Positions 27,141-36,429 of a stretch of DNA of 64,000 nucleotides are shown in pieces. This DNA comes from Paenibacillus sp. G2S3 (GTDB lineage: Bacteria > Bacillota > Bacilli > Paenibacillales > Paenibacillaceae): assembly GCF_030123105.1 (NCBI RefSeq), contig NZ_CP126095.1, forward strand, positions 4,526,001 to 4,590,000, in the 5' to 3' direction. The notes beneath the pieces were generated by a model, which saw nothing but the letters and a program-made list of their open reading frames with translations, did not search any database and had not been told where the DNA came from. How positions within the stretch are numbered: the first letter of the stretch is position 1; each line of letters begins with the position of its first letter. The position numbers were made by a program, and so were the translations under genes.

Positions 27141-27192
27141 GTAAGCCCAATATTCCCCGGAGTTAGCCCTTAATCACCACGCGACCACGCTA

Positions 27193-28200
27193 CTACTTCT
27201 TCGAAGAGTACTTCCGCATATCAAATGCAACCGCGGCTATAATAATCAAACCTTTGATAATCAACTGATAGTACGGGCTAATGCCGATAAAGGTCAGACC
27301 GTAGTTAATGAGAGTAAAGATAATAACCCCCACCAGAACACCCGGCACAGTACCGATACCCCCGGTTGTAGATACGCCACCAACTACACAAGCTGCAATG
27401 GCATCAAGCTCATACATATTACCGTAGTTATTAGTTGCTCCACCTGTTCTAGCAGCTTCCAGAACGCCTGCCAGACCATAAAGCGCACCAGCAATAGCAT
27501 AGATATAAATCAGGTTCTTTGAAACATCGATACCGGATACTTTAGCCGCCTGCATATTTCCGCCAATCGCATACATGTTCTTACCCAGCTTGGTTTTATT
27601 GAATACCACCCACACAATGGCGGCGACCGCCAGGGCTATGAGAACAATGTATGGCACTGAATATTGGCCGCTCCCGATAAATCCGGAGCCGATCTTGGTG
27701 AAATCAGGACGCAGACCGCCGATTGGCTGGGACTGGTTCGGGTCCATATCGAAGTACAGGGAGTTCAGCCCGTACACGATGAGCATTGTACCCAGGGTAG
27801 CGATAAATGGCGGAACGTGAAGCTTGGAAACGACAATACCATTTATAAGTCCACAGAGAAGACCAGCAACGATAGCAATAAGGATTGGAAGCCATACTTC
27901 CACTTGTGGAAGATCCGGAAAAAACCGACGGGAATAGTCTGGAATTTGCAGCATCGAAGCGGAGATAACCGCCGTAAAACCAACCACTCGTCCAGCGGAC
28001 AAGTCAGTACCTGCCGTAATAAGGATAAAGGCAACCCCAAGCGCGATGATAACGCGTGTAGACGACTGAATCAGTACGTCACGCAGGGTGTTGATGGACA
28101 TAAAGTTTGGATCATATATGATGATTCCCATAATCAGCAGTACCAGCACGATGTAAATTGCGTTTTGAGTCACAAAGGATTGAGCTTTTTTAACGTTCAT
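27193..28200 (-). CDS. mglC: Galactose/methylgalactoside ABC transporter permease
   Basis: Permease of a sugar importer, 335 aa (family ~336). Membrane segments start at ~13. The MglC signature SSTRVIIALGVAFILITAGTDLSAGRVVGF is at ~45-75, and the permease motif VFNKTKLGKNMYAIGGNMQAAKVSGI at ~200. It has the single long permease chain of the CUT2 class, used as a homodimer. It is last in mglB-A-C; GGGGGA precedes the ATG. Confidence 0.93.
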   Translation of the reverse strand: MNVKKAQSFVTQNAIYIVLVLLIMGIIIYDPNFMSINTLRDVLIQSSTRVIIALGVAFILITAGTDLSAGRVVGFTAVISASMLQIPDYSRRFFPDLPQVEVWLPILIAIVAGLLCGLINGIVVSKLHVPPFIATLGTMLIVYGLNSLYFDMDPNQSQPIGGLRPDFTKIGSGFIGSGQYSVPYIVLIALAVAAIVWVVFNKTKLGKNMYAIGGNMQAAKVSGIDVSKNLIYIYAIAGALYGLAGVLEAARTGGATNNYGNMYELDAIAACVVGGVSTTGGIGTVPGVLVGVIIFTLINYGLTFIGISPYYQLIIKGLIIIAAVAFDMRKYSSKK

Positions 28201-28252
28201 TAGTAGTGATCCCCCTTAAAATTACGCAAGCATATTCTCCTATCCGCACTCC

Positions 28253-29764
28253 TTAATGCTGTGCAGCGAGACGCATAACTTCGGTTTCCGTAGCTTGCTC
28301 GCCTTCTAATATTCCTGTAAGTCGTCCTTCCGACATGACCATTACACGGTCAGACATTCCGAGCAGCTCCGGCATTTCAGAGGAGATCATAATGATACTT
28401 TTCCCTTGCTGGGCCAAGTCGGCAATTATGGAGTAAATCTCGAATTTAGCCCCTACGTCGATACCACGGGTCGGCTCGTCCAGAAGCAGGATTTCGGGCT
28501 CAGTAAGCAGCCATCTAGCGAGTAGCACCTTTTGCTGATTACCACCAGAAAGATTCATGATCAGCGTTTTGGTTGTAGGTGTTTTAGTTCGTAATTTTTC
28601 AATCATTTTATCTACTTCAACTTTTTTCTTCTTGCTATTCAGCAGGAGGTACGGTTTTTGGTAACGATGGAGATTAGCAATCGCACCATTCTCATGGACA
28701 GATAAAACTGGGAAGATACCGGTTACACGACGCTCTTCGGTAAGCAAAGCCATTCCGTGTTTCTTAGCATCTTTCGGAGAATTGATAGTAACCACTTTGC
28801 CTTTAATAGAGATCGTTCCGGATTTCAAGGCTCGCAAACCGAACAACGCCTCAATTACTTCAGTTCTCTGGGCACCTACCAGCCCCCCAACACCAAGGAC
28901 CTCTCCACGTCTTAATTCGAAAGACACATCTTTAAAAGATCTTTCCTCAGGCGAGGTTAACCCTTCCACCTTCATGTATACTTCGCCAGGTACGTTGAAG
29001 CGTTCAGGGAACCGGCTGGTCAAATCGCGGCCCACCATTTTGGAAATGATAATATCTGTAGTTAATTCCTCCGCTGGCCAGGTTCCGATTTTTTTACCGT
29101 CACGCATAATAGTAACTTCGTCAGAGATTGCAAGTATCTCTTCCATTTTGTGAGATATATAGATAATAGCTACGCCTCTACTTCTAAGATCCCGTATGAT
29201 CCGGAATAAATGTTCCACCTCCACACTGGTTAGAGAAGAAGTGGGTTCATCCATTACAATAACTCGGGAGTGAAAAGAGACAGCCTTCGCAATTTCAATG
29301 GATTGGATTTTGGATACGGAAAGCTTACCCACTAAAGTCTCAGGATTCAGATCGATATCCAGATCTTTGAACAAATTTTCCGTGTCAGTGAACATTTTCT
29401 TATGGTCAATAAACTGAATCGGTCCGATTCCCTTCGTTGGAAAACGTCCTAGCCAGATATTCTCCATAACACTTCGGAACGGCACGGGATGCAGCTCCTG
29501 GTGAATCATTGAGATACCGCTTTTTAACGCATCATTAGAACTGCTGATAGAAGCCTTCTCGCCATCCAAAAAGATCTCACCGGCGTCCGGTGAATAAATA
29601 CCAAAGAGACATTTCATGAGTGTAGACTTACCGGCACCATTCTCACCCATAAGTGCATGCACCGAACCCGGTCTTACTTTTAAACTAACATCGTCCAGCG
29701 CTTTAACGCCGGGAAATTCTTTTGTAATGTTGTTCATTTCCAGCAAAAACTCAGCTTTTTCCAT
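28253..29764 (-). CDS. mglA: Galactose/methylgalactoside ABC transporter, double ATPase subunit
   Basis: A 503-aa CUT2 ATPase with two nucleotide-binding halves. The first has Walker A GENGAGKST near 40 and signature LSVSKIQSIEIAKA. The second has a degenerate Walker A (GGLVGAQRTEVIEALFG) and an intact signature LSGGNQQKVLLARWL with Walker B LLLDEPTRGIDVGAK. The asymmetric halves are normal for MglA, RbsA and AraG. It follows mglB by 144 nt, a gap that holds a hairpin. Confidence 0.93.
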   Translation of the reverse strand: MEKAEFLLEMNNITKEFPGVKALDDVSLKVRPGSVHALMGENGAGKSTLMKCLFGIYSPDAGEIFLDGEKASISSSNDALKSGISMIHQELHPVPFRSVMENIWLGRFPTKGIGPIQFIDHKKMFTDTENLFKDLDIDLNPETLVGKLSVSKIQSIEIAKAVSFHSRVIVMDEPTSSLTSVEVEHLFRIIRDLRSRGVAIIYISHKMEEILAISDEVTIMRDGKKIGTWPAEELTTDIIISKMVGRDLTSRFPERFNVPGEVYMKVEGLTSPEERSFKDVSFELRRGEVLGVGGLVGAQRTEVIEALFGLRALKSGTISIKGKVVTINSPKDAKKHGMALLTEERRVTGIFPVLSVHENGAIANLHRYQKPYLLLNSKKKKVEVDKMIEKLRTKTPTTKTLIMNLSGGNQQKVLLARWLLTEPEILLLDEPTRGIDVGAKFEIYSIIADLAQQGKSIIMISSEMPELLGMSDRVMVMSEGRLTGILEGEQATETEVMRLAAQH

Positions 29765-29844
29765 GTTGTTACGCCCCCTACGCTTTTTTTCTTTTTTATG
29801 AGAGGCACAGCGGTTTCATCCTGTTCCCTGCCTAAAAGAAATAC

Positions 29845-29868
29845 CGAGGAGCGGTTATCCGCTCCCCG
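29845..29868 (-). terminator. mglB-mglA intergenic hairpin (attenuator or mRNA stabiliser)
   Basis: CGGGGAGCGG and CCGCTCCTCG form a stable stem with a short loop on the minus strand, 40 nt past mglB. The following TATTTCTTTT is only weakly U-rich. Partial termination, or protection of the mglB 3' end, would favour binding-protein excess, as is known for such operons. Confidence 0.6.
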
Positions 29869-29908
29869 ATGTGTCAAATGATCATGAATAACTCTATAGC
29901 CGAAGTAA

Positions 29909-30985
29909 TTACTTAGCGTCAGCTATGTTGTCTTTCGTAATCTTTTTGTAGGAAATCCATACGTATTGGTTGTCAGTAATATCAAAACCTACATTGTCTT
30001 TCGAAGGCGTTTCGCCTTTAGCAAGCAGAGCAGCAACTGTGATAGCCGCTTTACCTTGGTTATTCGCATCATTCAGCACTGTACCGAGCATTGTTCCATC
30101 TTCCAGCGCTTGAATCGCAGGAGCCGTTGCATCCACACCTACTACCGGCATGAATTTGTCACCCGTAAAGTAGCCAGAAGCTTTCAGAGCTTCAATTGCA
30201 CCGAGGGCCATATCATCGTTGTTAGCAAGAACCGCTTCAATTTTGTCGCCGTGGGAGCCAAGGAATGCAGCCATTTTTTCTTGTCCTTTTACGCGATCCC
30301 ACATTGCTGTATCTTCAGCCAGCTTCTCTACCTTGATTCCTGCATCTTCGATAGCTTGAATAGAGTAAGTAGTACGAAGCTCAGCATCTTGGTGTCCTGG
30401 TTCACCTTTCAGCATTACATATTGGAGAACCCCGTCGCCGTTCTTATCCGCTTCAGGATGTGCTTTCCAGTAGTCAACAATCAGTTGACCGGACATTGTA
30501 CCGGACTCTTCTGCTTTCGCACCTACATAATAAACTTTATCCCATTTCTTCATATCTTCAGGAAGCGGTTCACGGTTAAGGAATACCACTGGAATGTTTG
30601 CTGTTTTTGCTTTTTCGATAATGACGCCAGCAGCTGTACGGTCAACTGGGTTAATCAGCATCCCGTTATATTTTTTAGTGATGAATAAGTCAACCTTGTC
30701 ATTTTGTGTTGGTTGTGAATTTTGGCTATCTACGATATCTACTGTAGCGATGCCTTTAGCGGCACTATCGATTGCGTTACGAACACCTGTCATAAAGGTA
30801 TCGTCAAATTTGTAAATGGCGACCCCAACTTTAGGCGTTTCTGTTGTAGTGCCCGAGTTCTCAGTCTTTGGAGCGTTAGTTGCCTTGTCTGCAGCATTAT
30901 CTGTAGTTTTGTTGTTGCCACCACAGCCTGTCAGAGCAGCACCCAGCAAAGCACTAGCTAATAGAACGGAAGTGATTTTTTTCAT
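29909..30985 (-). CDS. mglB: Galactose/glucose-binding lipoprotein
   Basis: A 358-aa periplasmic-binding-type I lipoprotein. The lipobox is GAALTGC at ~21 and a Thr/Asn/Lys linker follows to ~50. The sugar-binding fold runs from PKVGVAIYKFDDTFMTGVRNAI to the end, with LINPVDRTAAGVIIEKAK, NNDDMALGAIEALKASG and VVGVDATAPAIQALEDG, all MglB-like. The Asn-Asp-Asp in the hinge area is characteristic. AGGAGG precedes the ATG. A cre site overlaps its promoter, so glucose repression is expected. Confidence 0.93.
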   Translation of the reverse strand: MKKITSVLLASALLGAALTGCGGNNKTTDNAADKATNAPKTENSGTTTETPKVGVAIYKFDDTFMTGVRNAIDSAAKGIATVDIVDSQNSQPTQNDKVDLFITKKYNGMLINPVDRTAAGVIIEKAKTANIPVVFLNREPLPEDMKKWDKVYYVGAKAEESGTMSGQLIVDYWKAHPEADKNGDGVLQYVMLKGEPGHQDAELRTTYSIQAIEDAGIKVEKLAEDTAMWDRVKGQEKMAAFLGSHGDKIEAVLANNDDMALGAIEALKASGYFTGDKFMPVVGVDATAPAIQALEDGTMLGTVLNDANNQGKAAITVAALLAKGETPSKDNVGFDITDNQYVWISYKKITKDNIADAK

Positions 30986-31050
30986 TATTCATTGACCTCC
31001 TATTTATACTTCTTTTTTTGTTTGCCCCTGATCGTCTCGGGTACATCCAT

Positions 31051-31079
31051 ATTATGCCTCACCTGAAAACGCTTGCGAA
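31051..31079 (-). promoter_or_regulatory. Candidate mglB promoter with overlapping cre site
   Basis: On the minus strand CATAAT (31051-31056) is 17 nt from TTCGCA (31074-31079). The intervening bases contain TGAAAACGCTTGCGA (31064-31078 on the plus strand), a close match to the Bacillus CcpA cre consensus. A repressor bound here would cover the -35 and spacer. Confidence 0.7.
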
Positions 31080-31121
31080 TATAAAATCCTACTCATTACT
31101 ATAAAAATTCTAATGAACACA

Positions 31122-31172
31122 TAAAGAAATATAAGGATGATTTTCATTAAAAATTTATACTTTCTTATACTC
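31122..31172. repeat. Dispersed intergenic element, member Z1 (upstream of mglB)
   Basis: AAAGAAATATAAGGATGATT and TTTATACTTTCTTATACTCT form the same framed inverted arrangement as elements at 19.7 and 43.3 kb. It directly abuts the terminator of the sugar-binding sensor gene. Confidence 0.5.
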
Positions 31173-31173
31173 T

Positions 31174-31213
31174 AAAAAAACGAATACCGCTCCATTCAAG
31201 GATGGTATCCGTT
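31174..31213 (-). terminator. Terminator of the sugar-sensing operon
   Basis: On the minus strand AACGGATACC pairs with GGTATTCGTT (one wobble, with an inner TCC/GGA), followed by seven T. It lies 30 nt past the stop of the binding-protein gene and separates it from mglB. Confidence 0.85.
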
Positions 31214-31242
31214 TCACGAAACATAAACGCACAAAATAGCTC

Positions 31243-32265
31243 CTATCTAACAAACGGAAATAACAGCTTTTGATTCTCAGGCCACAGCATATTGTCCAAA
31301 TCAATTAGTTTTGTTCCTGTGTCGACGCGTTCTGGTACATCGATACCTTCAATCACTTCAACGGCATGTTTTACAGCCAAATACCCGTTGCTAAAAGGAT
31401 TTTGGATCACTGTTGCTTGAACAGTACCGTCCTGCAGCAATTCCATCATGGAGGGGGAGCTATCAAAGGCTACCATTTTTATATTTTGCAGCCCCCGACT
31501 TTGGATAGCCATTGCCGCCCCCTGTGAAGCAGTCTCATTCAGGCTCGCGATTCCTCGAAGATTCGGATGCTTCAGCAGCATCAGTTGCGTAAGATCTTCT
31601 GCATCCTTAATACTGGAAGTCGTGTATGAAATCTCAACCACCTGTATATTCGGATAACGGGCAGTGTAATTTAAAAATCCCTTCTCCCGCTCCTCCGCGT
31701 CTCTTGCACCGTATTCAATACCGTTAGAAGACTCCAGCTTCTCGCTCTGTGTTGAATTGGTGAAGTTAATAATGCCCACCTCGCCGTATCCTTTTAACAG
31801 CTTGATCAATCGTTCTGCAGATTTTTGACCCGCCTCATAGCCGTTCGAGCCAATATATGTCCTTACTCTTGCTGAACCTACTTCCGCATCTACGGATATC
31901 ACAGGGATTTTGGAATAAGCTGCCTGATCTACAACCTGCGCAAGCCCCATGTAACTACTTGCAGCTAAAATAATCACGTCTGCTTTTTCTTTTATGGAGT
32001 CCTGCACCATTTTTACCTGTTCTGCGATGTCACTCTCGGAGTCCGGAGCTTTGAAGGTTAATTTGACGTTGAATTCCTGTGCCGCAGCCTCTGCTCCCAA
32101 TTTAACCGTATTCCAGTAATCGCCCCTGTTCATTTTCACAATGAGGTGAATATTACGGGTCTTATTTGTATTGATGTAATTGGGCGCTGAATTAAAACAA
32201 GAGGTAACGGTAGTCCATAACACCGCACACATTAACAAGGTTAGCCAAAAACGAAAGGTTTTCAT
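31243..32265 (-). CDS. Sugar-binding lipoprotein of a two-component sensing operon
   Basis: A 340-aa type I periplasmic-binding protein. The N-terminus has a hydrophobic segment ending TTVTSC, a likely lipobox. The fold shows NIHLIVKMNRGDYWNTVKLGAEAAAQEF, VIILAASSYMGLAQVV, VISVDAEVGSARVRTYIGSNGYEAG and MVAFDSSPSMMELLQDG. It overlaps the kinase stop by 4 nt (ATGA). Being in the kinase operon rather than with the transporter, it is probably a sensory co-receptor that presents sugar to the kinase's extracellular domain, as known for similar Clostridium and Paenibacillus triads. Confidence 0.85.
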   Translation of the reverse strand: MKTFRFWLTLLMCAVLWTTVTSCFNSAPNYINTNKTRNIHLIVKMNRGDYWNTVKLGAEAAAQEFNVKLTFKAPDSESDIAEQVKMVQDSIKEKADVIILAASSYMGLAQVVDQAAYSKIPVISVDAEVGSARVRTYIGSNGYEAGQKSAERLIKLLKGYGEVGIINFTNSTQSEKLESSNGIEYGARDAEEREKGFLNYTARYPNIQVVEISYTTSSIKDAEDLTQLMLLKHPNLRGIASLNETASQGAAMAIQSRGLQNIKMVAFDSSPSMMELLQDGTVQATVIQNPFSNGYLAVKHAVEVIEGIDVPERVDTGTKLIDLDNMLWPENQKLLFPFVR

Positions 32266-34091
32266 GACGATGTCTCATCCTCCTTAAGCCCTTCATTGCC
32301 TTCGCCTTTTGCAAGTGCCGGGAAGATAAGGGTAACCGTAGTGCCTTCTTCAATTTCACTTTCAAAAGACAGACCATATTCACGCCCATAGTACAATTCA
32401 ATACGCTCGTTCACATTTCTTACGCCTACCCCTGAACCACTCATACTCTTACTGCCACCTGTCAAAATAACCTTCATAGTCTCCTTGGACATTCCTAGTC
32501 CATTATCACTAATCCGTATGAGGACAAGGTTCTCCTTCAGTTCTGCTTGGATAGAGATAAAGCCTTCATCAGGCATCATTTCTATTCCGTGATACAAGGC
32601 ATTCTCTACAATTGGCTGCAAAATCAGCTTAATCGTCTGACACTGCAGCACTTCATCCTGTGCAATGATCTCGTAGCGGAATTTATTTTTGAAACGAAAG
32701 CTCTGAATGACGAGATAATGACGAATATGATCTAGCTCTTCCTGCACGGTAATCATATTATTCCCTTTGCTTAGACTAATCCGGAAAAACTTAGATAAAG
32801 ACTGAATCATTGTAACGACCTCCTCCGTCTTACCACGTTCAGCAAGCCGGATCACAGAGTTCAAGGTATTGTACAAGAAGTGTGGATTGATCTGGGATTG
32901 CAGAACTTCAAGCTCACCCTTACGTTTCGTCTCTTGTTCATAAATAATTTGATCCATCAATTGACGAATACGCTGCAGCATGAGGTTAAACCGTTTGGAC
33001 AACTGCTCTACTTCATACGCGCCACTCACATCGATTCGAGTATTAAGATCCCCTTCACCTACCTGCTGAAGTGTCCGTTCCAGCTTACGGATGGGACGGG
33101 CAATTCGCGCAGACAAGAAGACAGATACGATAATTACACATAAAATAACTACCGCTAAGAACCAGGATAAAAAGGTGTTCAGATCACGCTTGGTAGTCAC
33201 GATCTCATCATAATAAGCAACACCTACTATTTTCCACCCGGTCTGTTTTAGCGTACGTACTGTAATAAATCGTTTTTCACCTGTAGACTCATCCAAATAG
33301 CTACGATAAGCATATTCCAATACCGGCTCCACATTCTCATACTTTAAACCAGCATAAATAAGCTGCTGCTGCGGATGATACACGATGTTGCCTAATTGAT
33401 CGAGAATGTAAGCGTATCCTCTTTTACCAAGCTTAACCTGCTTGCTCAGCTCATCTATGGTGCGAAAGTTAAAATCCATCAGGAGGATACCCGTTTTTAG
33501 TACTCCATTTTCCTGATATTGAATGAGTTTACTGATCGACACGACCCAAATGTATTGACCTTTAAACAAGTTCTGAATATGGGGCGCTGAATAGGAGATC
33601 TCCGATGTTCTTTTGGCCGTAGTAAACCAACTCTGAGTTTCTAACTGTGTGTTGCTGCGCAGCTTCTGTCCTGCTGTACCCACGACGTATTTCCCCTGAG
33701 GAGTAAAAACCGCTGCAGAAACCAGATCCTCTCTACTTCCCATTAACATCGCCATTCTTTCCATCAGTAAAGCGGAGTCCACGGAGGGACTATTCGTGAT
33801 TTGATCTTCTGCGGTTTCAAAAATATTTCGCATACCTTTAACATAAAGCTCCAAATTATAGTTCACTTGCTCAATAATCTGCTGCATATTCATATTGGCA
33901 TTTTCTTCTGCTGTCTTCGCAAACTTGTTATACAGCATAAGACTAACAACGACGGCTACTAGAACGGCAACGGATGTAAAAGTGAGCGTAATTGTCACTT
34001 GAATGCTCCGCAGCTTGGAGGACAATCGACGTTTCCCCCCTTTGGGATGCTGCGGCCGCAGTCGAAAAGAATAGGACTTTTCTTGCCGCAT
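32262..34091 (-). CDS. Membrane sensor histidine kinase (YesM/LytS-type)
   Basis: A 609-aa kinase. It has a Lys/Arg-rich N-terminus, membrane segment ~34-54, an extracellular cache-type sensor ~55-305, a second membrane segment ~306-328, and HAMP to ~380. The His_kinase region LQSQINPHFLYNTLNSVIRLAERG carries the phospho-His near 406. The HATPase domain shows ISDNGLGMS and GSGVGVRNVNERIELYYG. GGAGGG lies before the ATG, 2 nt after the regulator gene. It should phosphorylate the partner response regulator in answer to sugar. Confidence 0.92.
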   Translation of the reverse strand: MRQEKSYSFRLRPQHPKGGKRRLSSKLRSIQVTITLTFTSVAVLVAVVVSLMLYNKFAKTAEENANMNMQQIIEQVNYNLELYVKGMRNIFETAEDQITNSPSVDSALLMERMAMLMGSREDLVSAAVFTPQGKYVVGTAGQKLRSNTQLETQSWFTTAKRTSEISYSAPHIQNLFKGQYIWVVSISKLIQYQENGVLKTGILLMDFNFRTIDELSKQVKLGKRGYAYILDQLGNIVYHPQQQLIYAGLKYENVEPVLEYAYRSYLDESTGEKRFITVRTLKQTGWKIVGVAYYDEIVTTKRDLNTFLSWFLAVVILCVIIVSVFLSARIARPIRKLERTLQQVGEGDLNTRIDVSGAYEVEQLSKRFNLMLQRIRQLMDQIIYEQETKRKGELEVLQSQINPHFLYNTLNSVIRLAERGKTEEVVTMIQSLSKFFRISLSKGNNMITVQEELDHIRHYLVIQSFRFKNKFRYEIIAQDEVLQCQTIKLILQPIVENALYHGIEMMPDEGFISIQAELKENLVLIRISDNGLGMSKETMKVILTGGSKSMSGSGVGVRNVNERIELYYGREYGLSFESEIEEGTTVTLIFPALAKGEGNEGLKEDETSS

Positions 34092-34093
34092 GA

Positions 34094-35746
34094 CTACCCT
34101 CCTCTGGAGCTATTTTTATACTCTTTGGGAGACTGACCATATTTTTTACGGAAGCAAAAGCTGAAATAGTTAGGATCAGCAAAGCCAATTTTCTCAGCGA
34201 TTTCAAAAGCCTTCAGTTCCGTGGACCGTAAAAGCTCTTTTGCTGCCTCTAATCGGATTTGCAAGAGATAACTAACGAATGTCATCTTCATTTCCTTCTT
34301 AAAAATACTGCTAAAATAACCCGTACTAATATGTAAATGCTGGCAAACCTTTCCGATAGAAATATCTGATTCCTCATAGTGGCTACGGATATAATCTTTA
34401 GCTTCATCAATAAGCAGTTTATAGCTGGATTGGCGTTCTAAAGCAATGGAGTCCATTAGTCGGCTGCAGATCGTAATAATCCACTGCTTGGCTTCACTCA
34501 TACTATTGAATTTATTCATATCGGTTAATGAGGAAATGCCAGATCCTACGAATTTAGCAGCATCACTACCGGATTCTTTGGCTACACGCAGGATGGATGT
34601 AATAATCTCCAGCAAAAAAATCTGATAATCCTGAGTAGATACCTGCTCAGCATCTAATCCGCCAAATAACTCCTCAACGACTTCCTTAAGCTCCTGTACG
34701 GTTCCCATCTTAATGGTTCGGATTAAGGACTGCTGGGTCAGTTCATCATAGGTCAAGAATGTATTCGAACGTGACTCCACATCCTCGATCCAAATGACTC
34801 GGTTATTGCCGAGAATGAGCCGATAATCTAACGCTTGCATGGCATCTCCAAAGGAGTTAAATAGCATAGCCGGCGAGTGACACACCGTTCCAGAACCAGC
34901 GGTTACCGTTAGCTTTAGAAAGCGCTGCACATTGTGCCGGATTTCTTCTAGAATCTCAAAGGTCTTCCCCGTAATTTCAGCTTCTTCACCTGCATCACAA
35001 ATGGAAAGGAGCACTACCTCATCACGATGGATAAACACCCTGCCAAAACTATGCTTAGTACATAGTTCTTCTGCAATATTCAGCACAGCGAATAGCTGTA
35101 AATTCCTCTCTCCTGTATCACGTAAAGAAATTTGCTTACCTGAGATATGTCCAACCGTTTCCCGCTCTGGACGAATATAATCCACACTAATTACCGAGGC
35201 TTGGAACCATTTTCCATGTAGATCTATTCCGTATTCCGAGCTTTTCTCGTCTATTTCATTCATTCGTAGCTTGCGTGAAACTAGTGAAGATAAGAACTGT
35301 TCACGCAGTACAGGCAGACTTTTTCGATAATGCTCGCTGAGTACAAAAACATTTTCTTTCTCTGCGATTTCAGCCTCTATGGTGGCTCTGACCTTAACAA
35401 GAACATCAATCAATTCCTGAGAAGAAAACGGTTTCAAAATATACTCATCAATTTGTAGTTTAATCGCCTTCTGTGCATATTCAAATTCATCATACCCCGT
35501 CAGAATAATGATCTTGGTATTAGGATGCCGATCGCGAATCCATTCCGCCAGCTGCAGCCCGTTCATAAAAGGCATTTGAATATCAGTCACCACTACATCC
35601 GGGAGCAAACGATCTATCGCATCCGCTGCCTCTCGTCCATTCTCCGCCTGTTCTACAATTTCGAAACCATAGTGCTCCCAATCAATCTGCCCGATGACCC
35701 CTTCTCTAACATCTTCTTCATCTTCAGCAAGAATTAACTTGTACAT
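34094..35746 (-). CDS. Response regulator with AraC-type DNA-binding domain (YesN-type)
   Basis: A 550-aa regulator. The receiver domain occupies residues 1-120, with acidic pocket EDEED at 8-12, phospho-acceptor Asp55 in VVVTDIQMP, and Lys in YILKPFS near 104. A long middle domain follows. The C-terminal AraC helix-turn-helix pair is at ~450-548: ISIGKVCQHLHISTGYFSSIFKKEMKMTF then AFEIAEKIGFADPNYFSFCFRKKYGQSPKEY. First gene of the three-gene sensing operon; mglBAC downstream is its most likely target. Confidence 0.93.
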   Translation of the reverse strand: MYKLILAEDEEDVREGVIGQIDWEHYGFEIVEQAENGREAADAIDRLLPDVVVTDIQMPFMNGLQLAEWIRDRHPNTKIIILTGYDEFEYAQKAIKLQIDEYILKPFSSQELIDVLVKVRATIEAEIAEKENVFVLSEHYRKSLPVLREQFLSSLVSRKLRMNEIDEKSSEYGIDLHGKWFQASVISVDYIRPERETVGHISGKQISLRDTGERNLQLFAVLNIAEELCTKHSFGRVFIHRDEVVLLSICDAGEEAEITGKTFEILEEIRHNVQRFLKLTVTAGSGTVCHSPAMLFNSFGDAMQALDYRLILGNNRVIWIEDVESRSNTFLTYDELTQQSLIRTIKMGTVQELKEVVEELFGGLDAEQVSTQDYQIFLLEIITSILRVAKESGSDAAKFVGSGISSLTDMNKFNSMSEAKQWIITICSRLMDSIALERQSSYKLLIDEAKDYIRSHYEESDISIGKVCQHLHISTGYFSSIFKKEMKMTFVSYLLQIRLEAAKELLRSTELKAFEIAEKIGFADPNYFSFCFRKKYGQSPKEYKNSSRGG

Positions 35747-36384
35747 TTCTCATCCCTCTTTGGAAAAGATTTATTTAACTGTCGTAAAATTCATTCTATA
35801 TGATTCAAACTATTCCATCTATGGTTAGTTATTTAAATCGATTTACTAAAAACTAAAAGAGTTAATCTAGTGACTGCAAAGGGCGAGTAAGAGGGATATG
35901 AAATTCGGAGTAAGAGAGATATGAAAGATAGAGTCGGAAGGATATGAAACTAGGTTAGGTGGCCTATTGAGGTATTAAAGTGGATGGAATTAACCGGGGT
36001 AGGTACTGAATTAGAGGCGTGATATGGTGGGACATGAACTCGATCAAAGAGTTAGGACAGTTGTATTACTCACAGGTTCATTAAAAAGTAATTTCCCTTC
36101 CAGTGCGTCCCTTTTCTAGATAGATTGGACTTCTAACCTTTAGCTAGTGTTTATAGGGAGGTTTTCCCTCTATTCATGCGCCGACCCCTATATCAGACAG
36201 ATTTATACGGAGAATTTCCCTATAAAACTTACTATCGGAAGCGAATATATCATAAAACGATCTACTTTAAAGTAATATCCTACAAAAACTCTAACGAGTC
36301 CTCGGCTCACATCCCGAAGAAAAAAGTATGGCTCTTATTCATCCTTTTATTCTTGATTGCTCCTTACATTTACATAAAAAAAAA
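35747..36384. other. Intergenic region with three 23-bp tandem repeats
   Basis: 35887-35955 holds three in-phase 23-bp units: GTAAGAGGGATATGAA..., GTAAGAGAGATATGAA... and GTCGGAAGGATATGAA.... The rest is AT-rich, with GT-rich stretches like those at 26 kb. A 93-codon plus-strand ORF at 36176 runs through the convergent terminator and is not accepted as a gene. Confidence 0.55.
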
Positions 36385-36407
36385 CCATCCCGCCGTAGCT
36401 GGGATGG
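36376..36407 (-). terminator. Terminator of the purT-GNAT operon
   Basis: On the minus strand CCATCCCAGC pairs with GCGGGATGG (CCATCCC with GGGATGG) and is followed by nine T. It lies 22 nt past the GNAT stop. Confidence 0.9.
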
Positions 36408-36429
36408 GGATGATCGGAACCTATAAGTA

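Larger units (their letters stand above)
25996..27192. other. Long gene-free, GT-rich intergenic region
   Basis: About 1.2 kb with no supportable gene. 26080-26410 is extremely G/T-rich on the plus strand. GCTGAGC-GTTG-GCTCAGC forms a 7-bp hairpin at 26421-26438. Near-repeats GTTGTTGTArCAGTGTTrGT occur around 26850-26920. The region also holds hairpin repeats described separately. ORFs here give unnatural Pro/Ser/Thr-rich products and lack ribosome sites. Confidence 0.6.
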
